DNA of 64,000 nucleotides from Silvibacterium acidisoli (lineage in GTDB: Bacteria; Acidobacteriota; Terriglobia; Terriglobales; Acidobacteriaceae): NCBI GenBank assembly GCA_022870745.1, contig CP085323.1:3906001-3970000 (forward strand). The letters run 5' to 3'. Of this stretch, positions 18,583-28,586 are shown in pieces. The stretch's first letter is position 1. Every line of letters begins with the position of its first letter. A model generated the notes under the pieces. It did not search any database, was not told the origin of the DNA, and saw nothing but the letters and a program-made list of their open reading frames with translations. Made by a program: the position numbers and the translations under genes.

Positions 18583-20967
18583 ATGGCTGCGAATCGCCGT
18601 GAGTTTCTGCTGGGAGCTGCCACTGTGGCTGCCAGTGCTGGTTTTCCCCGTTATGCGTTTGGCGCGGCCGCTTTGCAGCTGCCGTCGCATGCCGACCCAC
18701 TGCCGCTGGCTTCGGTCCGGCTGCTGCCTTCGCCCTATGCGACGGCGGTCGATAAGAATCGCCAGTACCTGCTGAGCTTGAGCGCGGATCGGCTGCTCCA
18801 CAACTTCATGCTCTATGCGGGCCTGCAGCCGAAGGGAGAGATTTATGGCGGCTGGGAGCGCGACACCATTGCTGGCCATACGCTCGGCCATTATATGACC
18901 GCACTGGTGGAGGTCTATCAGCAGACCGGTGACACGGATTGCCGAGACAGCGCTGTTTACATCGTCGGGGAACTGGCGCGTGCGCAGAAGGCGCGCGGCA
19001 ACGGCTATGTGGGCGCGCTGGGGCGCAAGCGCAAGGACGGCACGATCGTCGATGGCATCGAGATCTTCGATGAAGTGAAGCGCGGGGATATTCACTCGGG
19101 TGGTTTCGATCTGAACGGCTCGTGGTCGCCGCTTTATACGGTACATAAAGTCTTTGCGGGACTGCTGGATGTGAATGCCGGTTGCGATAACGCGACGGCG
19201 CTCGAAGTGGCGACGGGGCTGGCGACATATTTTGCCAACGTCTTTGACGCGCTCAACGACGACCAGATGCAGAAGATGCTCAACACCGAGTATGGCGGCC
19301 TGAATGAGAGCTACGCGGAGCTGTATGCGCGCACGAAGAACGACCGCTGGCTGAAGATCTCGGAGCGGCTCTATGACCGGCGCGTGCTCGATCCACTGGA
19401 GGCCGGGCAGGACAAGCTGGCGAACTTCCATGCGAATACGCAGGTGCCGAAGCTGGTGGGGTTGGCGCGTATTCATGAGCTGACGGGCGATGCCGCGCCG
19501 GGCGATGCGGCGCGCTTCTTCTGGACGGCGGTGACGGAGCACCACAGCTATGTGATCGGCGGCAATGCCGACCGCGAGTATTTTTCGGAGCCCGACACCA
19601 TCTCGGCGCACATCACCGAGCAGACCTGCGAGCACTGCAACACCTACAACATGCTCAAGCTCACGCGCCACCTTTACAGCTGGCAGCCGGATGGAAGCTG
19701 GTTCGACTACTACGAGCGCGCGCACCTGAATCACGTGATGGCGGCGCAGGATCCGGAGACGGGGGGCTTTACGTACATGACTCCGCTGATGACGGGCGCG
19801 GAGCGCGGCTATTCGACGCGGCACGAGGACGCCTTCTGGTGCTGCGTGGGCACGGGGATGGAGAGTCACGCGAAGCATGGTGAGTCGATCTATTGGCAGG
19901 GCGACGGCACGCTGATGGTGAACCTGTACATTCCTTCGGAGGTGGAGTGGAAGGAGCGTAAGGCGAAGGTGCGGCTGGAAACCAACTATCCTTTCGAGCC
20001 TGAATCGAAGCTGACGCTTAGTGAGTTGAAAAAGTCCGAGCACTTCACAATTGCGATGCGTGTGCCTGCATGGGCTGCGGGCCGTGCAAAGGCGACGGTC
20101 AACGGTAAGGCTGCCGAGTTCGACACGCAGCGCGGCTATGCTCTGGTGAACCGCAAGTGGAAGCAGGGCGATGTGATTGCGATTGCGCTTCCGCTTGAGG
20201 TACGGCAGGAGCAGACGCCGGGCGATGCGCACGTGGTGGCGTTCCTGCGCGGGCCGATGGTGCTTGCGGCCGATCTCGGATCGGTCGATGAGAAGTGGGA
20301 GAGCGACGATCCGGCGATGGTAGGCGAGAACCTTGTGCAGGCTTTCACAGCTAAAGATGCGGACAAGGGTATTTATGCGACGCATGGCATTGTGCGTCCC
20401 GCAGACCTGACCTTTGTGCCTTTCTACTCGCAGTATCGCCGCCGCAGCGCGGTTTATTTCATCCGCTTTACCGAGGTCGAGTGGGCGGAGCAGGAGAAGA
20501 TCTTCGCCGCGGAGCAGGCGCATGCGCGCGATATCGCGGCGCGTTCGGTCGATGTGATGCACCTGGGCGAAATGCAGCCGGAGCGCGATCACAGCCTGAC
20601 TTCGGAGCAGTCTTACCCGGTGACCTATCGCGGCAAGCAGGGACGCGATGCGCGTTCGGGTGGATACTTCGAGTTCACGATGAAGACCAAGCCGGGTCCG
20701 CTGGTGCTGCAGGCGACGTACTGGGGCGGCGAGCGCGGGAACTCGTTCGACATTCTTGTCGATGACGAAAAGGTCGCGACGCAGACATTGAAGAACGACC
20801 ATCCGGGCAAGTTCTTTGACGTTGAGTATCCGCTGCCGGAGGCGCTGACGAAGGGCAAGAGCTCTTTGAAGATTCGCTTTCTGCCGCATAACCGTTCGAC
20901 GGCCGGACCGGTCTTCGGCGTGCGGCTGTTCACTGCGAACGGCTCGGCGGCACAACCTACAGCGTAA
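18583..20967 (+). CDS. Glycoside hydrolase family 127 beta-L-arabinofuranosidase (DUF1680 type), Tat-exported
   Basis: 794 residues. I chose ATG 18583 because it gives NRREFLLGAATVAAS, a twin-arginine signal, with GAGG seven bases upstream. An alpha/alpha-barrel core is followed by beta-sandwich domains. The zinc-cysteine active-site pattern of GH127 is visible: Glu350 and Cys352 in EHCNTYNMLK, and the Cys420-Cys421 pair in FWCCVGTGMES. The characterised family member HypBA1 releases beta-L-arabinose from hydroxyproline-linked oligosaccharides of extensin. This match with the hydroxyproline operon upstream is the strongest functional clue in the region. Several GH127 subgroups have other specificities, so substrate remains inferred. 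Confidence 0.88.
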   Translation: MAANRREFLLGAATVAASAGFPRYAFGAAALQLPSHADPLPLASVRLLPSPYATAVDKNRQYLLSLSADRLLHNFMLYAGLQPKGEIYGGWERDTIAGHTLGHYMTALVEVYQQTGDTDCRDSAVYIVGELARAQKARGNGYVGALGRKRKDGTIVDGIEIFDEVKRGDIHSGGFDLNGSWSPLYTVHKVFAGLLDVNAGCDNATALEVATGLATYFANVFDALNDDQMQKMLNTEYGGLNESYAELYARTKNDRWLKISERLYDRRVLDPLEAGQDKLANFHANTQVPKLVGLARIHELTGDAAPGDAARFFWTAVTEHHSYVIGGNADREYFSEPDTISAHITEQTCEHCNTYNMLKLTRHLYSWQPDGSWFDYYERAHLNHVMAAQDPETGGFTYMTPLMTGAERGYSTRHEDAFWCCVGTGMESHAKHGESIYWQGDGTLMVNLYIPSEVEWKERKAKVRLETNYPFEPESKLTLSELKKSEHFTIAMRVPAWAAGRAKATVNGKAAEFDTQRGYALVNRKWKQGDVIAIALPLEVRQEQTPGDAHVVAFLRGPMVLAADLGSVDEKWESDDPAMVGENLVQAFTAKDADKGIYATHGIVRPADLTFVPFYSQYRRRSAVYFIRFTEVEWAEQEKIFAAEQAHARDIAARSVDVMHLGEMQPERDHSLTSEQSYPVTYRGKQGRDARSGGYFEFTMKTKPGPLVLQATYWGGERGNSFDILVDDEKVATQTLKNDHPGKFFDVEYPLPEALTKGKSSLKIRFLPHNRSTAGPVFGVRLFTANGSAAQPTA

Positions 20968-20984
20968 GAAATCTGGAGAGCACG

Positions 20985-23741
20985 ATGAGCGACTCGATTG
21001 CAGAGCTGAGCAGGCGCGCGTTTCTGAAGGGGCCGGTTATGGGTGGAGCGGCGCTTGCGCTGGCCTCGCGGAAGAACGCGCTGGCCATGGTTAGCGGGGG
21101 AGGTTCGCCCTTCGTGCTCACCTCTGCGAATGGCGTGCTTACCAGCCTGCGCTTCGCTGGGGATGCTTTCCCAACCGACTACATTGCCAACGGCGAGGCG
21201 CTTGGAACGATCGTTATCGCATGGCGGCGCACTGGCGGAGCGTGGCAGAAGCTCGATTCGAAGACGCTTGCGGCCGCGCAGGTGAAGGTTCTGGAGGCTG
21301 CAGGCGGAGGATGTGCGGCGGAGTACCGTGCATCGGACGAGCACGGCGATGCGCTTTCGATGACGGTTCGTATGGAGCCGCATGACAAGGTGCTGCGCTG
21401 GAGCATTGCGCTGCGAAATCTCTCTGCGGAACAGATCGAGGTAGGCGATGTAGCGCTGCCTTTGCCGATGCACTCGACCTTCAAGGGCGATGAGCCGCCG
21501 ACGGGATCGGTGCTGAAGCACAGCTTTGTTTCGGGCCATGGGTCTTTTCTTTTCTGGATGCGCTCGAACAGTGTGGGACCCTATCTGGTGATGACTCCCG
21601 AGCGTGATACTGCGCTCGAGTACTGGGATCGCACGCCGCACGAGAAGGACAAGCCGCCGGTATATCGCGCTTATGTTCATTCGGCTGCGGCGGGCGAAGC
21701 TGTTGCCGCTGCCGGTGGACGATGGCGACAGCCTCATACGAGTCTTCCGCTTGCTGCCGGGGCGCAGCGGGAATATGCGTTCCAGTTGGGGTGGGCGCAG
21801 GATTATGAGGGTGTGCGTGAGCGGCTGATCGATGCGGACCTGATCGATGTTGAAATTGCTCCGGGTATGACGGTGCCTTCGGATCTCTTCACCTGCATTG
21901 CGCTTCGTTCTCGCGAGCACGTAGTGCAGATTGAAGCGGAGCATCCTCAGGAGACGACGATTGAGCCTGTTGGCGCGAAGAATGGGTACAGCTTGTACCG
22001 GGTTCGTTTCTCGCGGCTGGGCGAAAACATGCTCACACTGCACCAGGCCGGTGGACGGACGACGCGGCTGGAGTTCTTCTCGACCGAACCGCTGGAGACC
22101 TTGATCCACAAGCGCGCTGCCTTCATTGCGAAGCACCAGGTGCGCGACACGAGCAAGTGGTTTAATGGGCTGCTGTGCGAATGGGCGATGGATACGCAGG
22201 TGCAGCTTTCGCCGGAGAACTATGATCGCATCCGCAGCTGGCGCGTGTACGAGGTGACCTGCGACGATCCCGGCTTGAGCAAGCCTGCTTATCTCGCGAG
22301 CAAGAATGCGGAGTTTCCGTTGCAGGCGGAAGTGACGGCGATGGACGACTACATCGAGCACTTTGTGTGGGGCGGGTTGCAGCGGACGACTGAAGAGAGC
22401 GACAGCTACGGCATCTACGGCATTCTTGACTGGAAGCAGAATCGTGACAGCAGCGATCCAGGACCGAAGGGCAAGCGCCACTACTGGCGCGCGTATGACT
22501 ACTCACACATTGTCGTCATGTACTTCGGCATATATCGTGTGGCGCGTGACTTTCCCGGCATTCATACGAGGCTGAGCCGCGATACGTATCTCGATCGTGC
22601 TTATGGCACTGCCATTGCTTTCTTTACCGTGCCCTGGCGCGTTGTGGAGTGGTCGGCCTACCAGACCGGCTACTACAACGAGGTCATTCTTCTGCAATTG
22701 ATGGAAGAGCTGGACGCGGTTGGCCGCCACGAAGACGCCGCTGAGCTGCGCCAGCATTGGGAGAAGAAGGTTCGCTTCTTCGTGAACGGTGGTCCGAACC
22801 TGTTTGGATCGGAGTATGCCTTCGATTCGACCGGCTTTGAATCGACGCAGGCGCTGGCGCGCTATGCGCTGGACCATCCGGAGATGGAAGGCGTTACTCC
22901 AGCGGAGGCGAAGAAGTTTTCGTCGATCCAGATTCGCGCCAACCTCTTTTGCCGCGGTGTGCTCGAGAAGGCTTACTACTACTACGGCAGCGATTATCGC
23001 GGCGAAGGCGGCGATGCCTTCACGCTGACCTACATGTCGCAGATGGGCGGCTGGGGCGTTCTGAATCATGCGCTCTACGATCGCACTGAAGCCGAAGCTT
23101 CGGTGCGCCTGGGTTATGCCTCGTACCTGAGCGCGTGGGCGCTGATGAACACCGGCACGAAGGAATCCGGTTTTGGGTATTGGTTTCCGTCCGAGGCAAA
23201 CGACGGCGGCAGTGGCGGAGGCTTTGAACCGGCGGCCAGAGGAATGACATGGCTGGGGCAGCCGCATCATCGCGGGCCATGGTATTACTCATCTGAATCC
23301 GATCTTGGATTTACCGGCGCGTTGCGTACGGCAGCGACCATTGTTGCAGACGATCCCATCTTCGGTACGTTCTGCTTTGGCGGCGAGATGAAAGCTGAGA
23401 GAGGCACGATGCATATTGTGCCGCGCGATGGCGTGCGCCGCAGGTTTCACGCGCGAACCGGCGAGCACAAGCTTGACATGCAAGTAACAGGCGCAAGGTT
23501 TGCGAAAGAGAAGCCGATCCAGTGGTCTGCCGGTGTGCCGAAGATTGCCTTTACGCTGGAGACGGAAACTGCGGGCACAGGAAGTGCGACGGTCATCGTC
23601 AGGGGACTGCCTCCGCATGACTACAGGCTGGTGTGCGGTGAACAGTCGATTGCCTTCCGTCCGGACGGGGACAAACCGCAGGAGCTGTCTCTGCGGATTT
23701 CGCCTGGTGTGCAGGCTGTTGAGATTTCTCCCGCCAGCTAA
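20985..23741 (+). CDS. Large exported protein of DUF5695 type (second copy)
   Basis: 918 residues with a Tat-like signal (LSRRAFLKGPVMGG and a hydrophobic run to about residue 35). It is a clear paralogue of the protein at 5151-7940: AYDYSHIVVMYFGIYRVAR, YLDRAYGT and FGSEYAFDSTGFES line up with matching segments there. It lies 17 bases after GH127 with a GGAGAG ribosome site and is surely in its operon. Function is unknown; pairing of one copy with GH27 and one with GH127 suggests glycan processing. Its stop overlaps that of the convergent dehydrogenase gene (CTAA read both ways). Confidence 0.7.
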   Translation: MSDSIAELSRRAFLKGPVMGGAALALASRKNALAMVSGGGSPFVLTSANGVLTSLRFAGDAFPTDYIANGEALGTIVIAWRRTGGAWQKLDSKTLAAAQVKVLEAAGGGCAAEYRASDEHGDALSMTVRMEPHDKVLRWSIALRNLSAEQIEVGDVALPLPMHSTFKGDEPPTGSVLKHSFVSGHGSFLFWMRSNSVGPYLVMTPERDTALEYWDRTPHEKDKPPVYRAYVHSAAAGEAVAAAGGRWRQPHTSLPLAAGAQREYAFQLGWAQDYEGVRERLIDADLIDVEIAPGMTVPSDLFTCIALRSREHVVQIEAEHPQETTIEPVGAKNGYSLYRVRFSRLGENMLTLHQAGGRTTRLEFFSTEPLETLIHKRAAFIAKHQVRDTSKWFNGLLCEWAMDTQVQLSPENYDRIRSWRVYEVTCDDPGLSKPAYLASKNAEFPLQAEVTAMDDYIEHFVWGGLQRTTEESDSYGIYGILDWKQNRDSSDPGPKGKRHYWRAYDYSHIVVMYFGIYRVARDFPGIHTRLSRDTYLDRAYGTAIAFFTVPWRVVEWSAYQTGYYNEVILLQLMEELDAVGRHEDAAELRQHWEKKVRFFVNGGPNLFGSEYAFDSTGFESTQALARYALDHPEMEGVTPAEAKKFSSIQIRANLFCRGVLEKAYYYYGSDYRGEGGDAFTLTYMSQMGGWGVLNHALYDRTEAEASVRLGYASYLSAWALMNTGTKESGFGYWFPSEANDGGSGGGFEPAARGMTWLGQPHHRGPWYYSSESDLGFTGALRTAATIVADDPIFGTFCFGGEMKAERGTMHIVPRDGVRRRFHARTGEHKLDMQVTGARFAKEKPIQWSAGVPKIAFTLETETAGTGSATVIVRGLPPHDYRLVCGEQSIAFRPDGDKPQELSLRISPGVQAVEISPAS

Positions 23742-24754
23742 GAGTCGAGAGCGAGCATGATCTTGGTGAAGCGCGCTGGTTCCTGATCCCATGCTCGGAG
23801 CAGCGATGGTGCTTCTTCCAGCGGAGCGATCGTGCTGATGGCCGCGTCGGCAGGGAAGCTGCCGTGCTCGAGCATCGCGATGACCTCGCGGAAATCCTCA
23901 GGCAGCGCGTTGCGTGAGCCGCGGATGTCCAGCTCCTTCTGGACGAAGAGTTTGGTCTCGTAGGCGACAGGTTCCTTCGCGTAGCCGATATACACGACGC
24001 GGCCGGTGAAAGAGACCAATTCGACGGCGGCACGGAAGGTTTCCTCCGTGCCGACGGCCTCTATGACCGCGTCCGGCCCATGTCCGCAGGTGAGTTCGGC
24101 GAGCACGGATGCTACGTCCTGCCGCTGCGAGTGGATCGTGTGGGTGGCTCCGGCGCGGCGTGCTATCTCCAGCTTGCGGTCGTCGATATCGATGGCCACG
24201 GTGATGGCATTGCGGAAGCTCGACGCCGATACGGCTCCCAGTCCGACTCCTCCACAGCCGAAGATTGCCACGAGATCCTGCTCTTTTACCTGGGCGCGCG
24301 CTGCTGCATGAAATCCGACGGTGAGTGGCTCGACGAGGCATAGTTCTTTAATGCCGAGCCGCGCGGTGTAGAGCTTTTCGATTGGCACGCTGATGTATTC
24401 GGCGAGTGCGCCGTCGCGTTGCACACCCATGGTCTGGTTGAACCGGCAGGCGTTGGGGCGATGGTTGCGGCAGGCGGCGCAGCTTCCGCAGGCAGTGTAG
24501 GGCGAGAGTGTTACATCCATGCCGACGCGCAGTATGCCGGTGTCCTCTGGTAGTTCGACGATGGTTGCGGCGATTTCATGGCCGGGAATGCGGGGAAAGC
24601 TAACCAGCGGATTGCGGCCACGGTAAGAATTGAGATCGGTTCCGCAGAGGCCAACACGGCGAACCCGCAACAGGGCTTCGCGTGGCCTGGGCTCCGGCTC
24701 GCGGACATCTTCGACACTGATAACTCCTGGCTCATGCAGTACCAGAGCTTTCAT
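23738..24754 (-). CDS. Zinc-dependent medium-chain alcohol/polyol dehydrogenase
   Basis: 338 residues. The catalytic-zinc segment has LCGTDLNSYRG and PGHEIAATI. The structural-zinc loop has four cysteines in CGSCAACRNHRPNAC. The Rossmann motif is GCGGVGLGA near residue 170. This is the sorbitol/threonine/galactitol dehydrogenase branch. It could oxidise a sugar or polyol released by the nearby glycosidases, such as L-arabinose or galactose derivatives, but the sequence does not fix a substrate. It converges with the DUF5695 gene and diverges from the second TonB receptor. Confidence 0.88.
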   Translation of the reverse strand: MKALVLHEPGVISVEDVREPEPRPREALLRVRRVGLCGTDLNSYRGRNPLVSFPRIPGHEIAATIVELPEDTGILRVGMDVTLSPYTACGSCAACRNHRPNACRFNQTMGVQRDGALAEYISVPIEKLYTARLGIKELCLVEPLTVGFHAAARAQVKEQDLVAIFGCGGVGLGAVSASSFRNAITVAIDIDDRKLEIARRAGATHTIHSQRQDVASVLAELTCGHGPDAVIEAVGTEETFRAAVELVSFTGRVVYIGYAKEPVAYETKLFVQKELDIRGSRNALPEDFREVIAMLEHGSFPADAAISTIAPLEEAPSLLRAWDQEPARFTKIMLALDS

Positions 24755-24881
24755 TCGTTACTCCCTGCGTGAAAGGACACTGTTACGGATCATAGCGGGG
24801 AGGCGGTGCGGAGACATCTGGAGAAGGCCATAAACATTTGTCGGCAAAAGTACGGGTTACGCCAATAAAAATCAGCGAGCG

Positions 24882-24948
24882 AAATCACAAAAAACTCATC
24901 GTGATTTAACAATTTTCTTGACTCCATGAGTCGGCAACGGTAAGTTGC
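24882..24948. promoter_or_regulatory. Cluster of inverted repeats in the promoter region of the second TonB receptor
   Basis: The 24755-25028 gap holds three perfect inverted repeats in a row: AAATCAC/GTGATTT (24882-24888 and 24901-24907), GACTC/GAGTC (24920-24924 and 24928-24932) and GCAAC/GTTGC (24934-24938 and 24944-24948). TTGACT at 24918-24923 could serve as a -35 box, with TAAGTT 17 bases later as a weak -10. None matches the TGTATACA operator, so this receptor may have another regulator. Confidence 0.35.
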
Positions 24949-25028
24949 TCAACAAGCGAAATCAAAAAATAGTAAAAATAACCATTTCGGAACCAACGGT
25001 AACCAGAGATCCATTTATGGAGGCTGCT

Positions 25029-28000
25029 ATGCCTGTGTTCACCCTTCGTGTCTTTGCTTGTCGATTCGCGCTGCTGCTTATGCTCATTCCCGCTCTTGGC
25101 GCACAGTCTGTGCGCGAAGCTGGGCTACGAGGAGTCATTACCGACCCTTCCGGAGCGATTATCACGAATGCTCACCTGACACTTACCGATGTTGCCACCA
25201 ATATTTCACGCAGCGGAGTAACTGACGGCAAGGGCGAATACAACTTCCGCGCGCTCTCGGCTGCTACTTACAAAATGCTGATCGAGGCGCCGGGGTTTGG
25301 TCCCGTAGAGCAGGACAATATCGTGCTGACGGTGAACCAGCAGGCATCGCTCAATGTGACGTTACGGCCGGCGTCGGTTTCGACGAGTGTGTCAGTAAGC
25401 GCGGTGCCGGTGCTTCTGGATGCAGATGACGCGACACTGGGAACTGATGTTGGGAGCAAGTATCTGACCGAGATTCCGTTGGTGAACCGCGATTTCTTTG
25501 GACTTACATTTCTTGCAGGCGGAGTGACGGAGACGACTGGTTCAGGCGTGCAGAACTCTTACCCCTCCGGTACGAACTATGTATCGAACGGGCAGCGCAA
25601 TGCGACTGCAGAGATTCGCCTTGACGGCAACCTGACGAGCGCTCCGGAGCAGGGCGAAGGCGGAACATCGAATGTGTTCTATCAGCCTTCGGTCGAAGCG
25701 TTGCAGGAATTCAAAGTGGAGAACAACAGCTTCTCCGCCGAATACGGCAACAATGGCGGAACGGTTGTGAACACGGTGATGAAGTCGGGCACGAACGACT
25801 TCCATGGCAGTGCCTGGTGGTATGGCCAGCGCTCGACGTTTGACGCCCGCGACTTCTTCAACGATGGGCCGGTGCCTGATCACCAGCGCGACCAGGCAGG
25901 CTTCTCGGTTGGCGGCCCGATCCGGAAGGACAAAACATTTTTCTTTGTCGACCTGGAGTGGATCCGCGACCGTGCGCCGGTCAATATTGTTGCCACGGTG
26001 CCCACGCAGCTTGAGCGGAGCGGCGACTTCTCCAGCACCTACGCGTATGACGCGGATGGCAACCTGGTGCAGAACCAGATCTTCGATCCGTTTACGACTA
26101 CGCCGGATGGTACGCGTACGCCATATGCGGGCAACAAGATTCCTCAGAACGAGATCGACGCGATCGGACAGAAGCTGCTCAATTACTATCCTGCAGCGAA
26201 CCAGGCGGGTGACCCGGGCATTGGCACGAACAACTTTCGGGACGTGATCCTGAGCGGTGATAACAGTGTTCAGTTCGATGTGAAGCTGGACGAGAACTTC
26301 AGCCAGCGCTCGCAGTTGAATCTTCGTTACAGCTTTCTGCATAGCAACGGCAGCACGCCGACGGTGTTCTTCGACGATATCTTCAACGATGGTACGAACT
26401 ATACGACCGATGTTTACAATGATGGCATTGAGTACACTTATACTCCGACTGCCAACACGCTATGGGTGAGCCACTTTGGCGTGGACCGCGTTTCGCAGCC
26501 GAGCTTTTCGAAGACACCTGATCCAACGTCGTTCGGTTTTCCGTCATACATTGAGCAGGACAGCATCAAGCGGATGCCCGCTATTCTGCCGAACTCTTAT
26601 GGCGACTACTCGCGCTTCACTCCGCTCTTCAGCCAGTGCTGCGTCGATACGCAGTTCGCGCATACGCTGGTAAATTACTCGTCTGCGTTTTCGTGGACGC
26701 ATTCCAAGCACAGCCTGAAGTTCGGTGGTGAGCAGCGGCTGTTTTATAACAACTTCTTCCAGCCGAACTATCCGAATGGCTGGTTCAGCTTCGATCCTAC
26801 GGTCAGCTCGGGCTCGCCTTACGATACTGCTAACGGTACGCAGGGCAACTCCTTCGCAAACATCCTGATCGGGTATGGAGACACGGGTGGCATCACCGTG
26901 AGCCGGGCGGTTGCGGACCTTTCACGCGAGACGGCATTTTATGCGATCGATAACTGGAAGCTGACGCAGAAGCTTACGCTCAATCTTGGAGTGCGCTATG
27001 AATGGAGTACTCCTTACACGGAGCGGCATAACCTGGAGCAGTTCGACGACTTTACGGCAAGCAGCGGGTTGAATGTGCCCGGACTGGGGACGCCGCTTGG
27101 CACGACGATTTTCGCTACAGGCTCGCAGCGCAATATCCCGGTGGATCGCAACAACTGGGCTCCGCGCGTGGGTTTTGCCTACCAGGTGAGCAACCAGACG
27201 GTGGTTCGCGGCGGTGCTGGAGTTTATTACGGCATGAACGTTGCTACAAACTTCCAATATCCTGGGACAGCATTCAGCAGCGCGCCGTCGGTCTTCTTCT
27301 CCAAGGACAACTATGTCGATCGTTACGCGACGCTGGGCAATCCGTTTCCAGGAGGCATTCAGCCGGCACAGGGCACGAAGTACGGTGCCCAGGCGGAGTG
27401 GGGTCTTTCCAACGGCAACAACCTGGATTTTGAGGAAGCGCGCAATGCCGAAGTTTACCAATGGAATCTTGGCATTCAGCAGGTGTTTCCGGGACAGATA
27501 GTGCTGGGTATCGACTACTCGGCGAACCACAGTACGCATCTGCCATGGGGCGGTTATAACAGCACCAGTAACCGCAATTTCATTCCGTCTGACGTTCGCC
27601 GAAACTACACCAGCGACCAGCTGAATGCTCTGGTTAACAATCCCTTTCAGCCGCTGTTCTCGGGGGCAAATGCACAGTTTAATGAGCCGGAGTCGCGCTA
27701 TGGAGACGACCAGATTCCGCAGGTGAACCTGCTGCGTCCTTATCCGCAGTTCGATGGGGCTTTCCAGGGACTTCCGAAACTGGCGGCGGTTTCCTGGTAC
27801 AACTCGATGCAGGTGCGCTTCCAGAAGCGGGCGAACGCTTACCTGTCTTTTGAAGGCAACTATACGTGGTCGAAGGCGGAAGATAACTCCTCGACCGGGT
27901 TCAATGCGTTTGTCGGCAATCTGGATAGCGGCAATCCGCAGGAGCTGGACAACCTGAAGCGTGAGTGGTCGCTGAGTGCGAACGATGCGACCAATCGATT

Positions 28001-28550
28001 TGTAGCAGCGGTAGTGGCACAATTGCCTTTCGGCCGGGGAAGGCTGATCGGCAGCAGGATGAATCGCTTTGTCGATCTTGCTGTGGGTGGATGGCAGGGC
28101 TCTACGACCTTCACCTTCCAGAGCGGTCAGCCGATGCCGATCAGCATGGCGAACCCTCGCCTGCAAGATGGAAACCAGCGGCCGGATGTTGTCTGCAGCA
28201 ACGTGAAGATGGGCATGAGTGTGCATCATGCTGCGTACACGGATCAGCCTTATCTCAATTCGGCTTGCTTCGCGGATCCGGGCGATCAGCAGGCCGGCAA
28301 CGCGCCGCGCTACTTCTCGAACATCCGCGCAGATGGGATTCATAACTTTGACGTAGCGTTCTCGAAGAACGTGACGTTGCCACGCGACACGCAGCTGGAA
28401 CTGCATGCCGACTTCTTCAACTTCACCAACACGCCGCGCTTTGCCTTCCCGGCTTATGACTACGAAGATCCTGCGTTCGGCATCATCAGCTCGACGGCCG
28501 CAGGGTACACACCACGACACACCCAGTTCGGTGTTCGGTACCAGTTCTAA
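25029..28550 (+). CDS. TonB-dependent receptor, Oar-like (second copy)
   Basis: 1173 residues with a signal peptide (MPVFTLRVFACRFALLLML), a carboxypeptidase-regulatory domain (LRGVITDPSGAIITNAHLTL, about residues 30-115), a plug region (near KYLTEIPLVNRDFFGLTFLA) and a barrel ending in FGVRYQF. I chose ATG 25029 because GGAGG lies five bases upstream; longer in-frame starts add a charged, AT-rich leader that is not signal-like. It is followed 36 bases later by a secreted TIM-barrel protein. It probably imports a product of the surrounding hydrolases. It differs strongly from the 10333-14145 receptor, so the two likely bind different ligands. Confidence 0.93.
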   Translation: MPVFTLRVFACRFALLLMLIPALGAQSVREAGLRGVITDPSGAIITNAHLTLTDVATNISRSGVTDGKGEYNFRALSAATYKMLIEAPGFGPVEQDNIVLTVNQQASLNVTLRPASVSTSVSVSAVPVLLDADDATLGTDVGSKYLTEIPLVNRDFFGLTFLAGGVTETTGSGVQNSYPSGTNYVSNGQRNATAEIRLDGNLTSAPEQGEGGTSNVFYQPSVEALQEFKVENNSFSAEYGNNGGTVVNTVMKSGTNDFHGSAWWYGQRSTFDARDFFNDGPVPDHQRDQAGFSVGGPIRKDKTFFFVDLEWIRDRAPVNIVATVPTQLERSGDFSSTYAYDADGNLVQNQIFDPFTTTPDGTRTPYAGNKIPQNEIDAIGQKLLNYYPAANQAGDPGIGTNNFRDVILSGDNSVQFDVKLDENFSQRSQLNLRYSFLHSNGSTPTVFFDDIFNDGTNYTTDVYNDGIEYTYTPTANTLWVSHFGVDRVSQPSFSKTPDPTSFGFPSYIEQDSIKRMPAILPNSYGDYSRFTPLFSQCCVDTQFAHTLVNYSSAFSWTHSKHSLKFGGEQRLFYNNFFQPNYPNGWFSFDPTVSSGSPYDTANGTQGNSFANILIGYGDTGGITVSRAVADLSRETAFYAIDNWKLTQKLTLNLGVRYEWSTPYTERHNLEQFDDFTASSGLNVPGLGTPLGTTIFATGSQRNIPVDRNNWAPRVGFAYQVSNQTVVRGGAGVYYGMNVATNFQYPGTAFSSAPSVFFSKDNYVDRYATLGNPFPGGIQPAQGTKYGAQAEWGLSNGNNLDFEEARNAEVYQWNLGIQQVFPGQIVLGIDYSANHSTHLPWGGYNSTSNRNFIPSDVRRNYTSDQLNALVNNPFQPLFSGANAQFNEPESRYGDDQIPQVNLLRPYPQFDGAFQGLPKLAAVSWYNSMQVRFQKRANAYLSFEGNYTWSKAEDNSSTGFNAFVGNLDSGNPQELDNLKREWSLSANDATNRFVAAVVAQLPFGRGRLIGSRMNRFVDLAVGGWQGSTTFTFQSGQPMPISMANPRLQDGNQRPDVVCSNVKMGMSVHHAAYTDQPYLNSACFADPGDQQAGNAPRYFSNIRADGIHNFDVAFSKNVTLPRDTQLELHADFFNFTNTPRFAFPAYDYEDPAFGIISSTAAGYTPRHTQFGVRYQF

Positions 28551-28586
28551 AGGCAGCGAGCGCTTGCCGGGTAAGGATGCGTATTC

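Noticed and set aside
18475-20955. The DUF885 reading frame stays open for another ~2.5 kb upstream, giving an apparent 1420-residue protein.
   Set aside because: The extension is exactly antisense to the well-supported GH127 gene, is arginine/histidine-rich without any family motif, and the real ATG at 18474 has a ribosome site and signal peptide.
20625-22481. 618-codon minus-strand open frame spanning the GH127/DUF5695 boundary.
   Set aside because: Antisense to two supported genes, and no motif found.
26922-28520. 532-codon minus-strand open frame inside the second TonB receptor.
   Set aside because: Arg/His-rich antisense frame with no domain; the plus-strand receptor is unambiguous.
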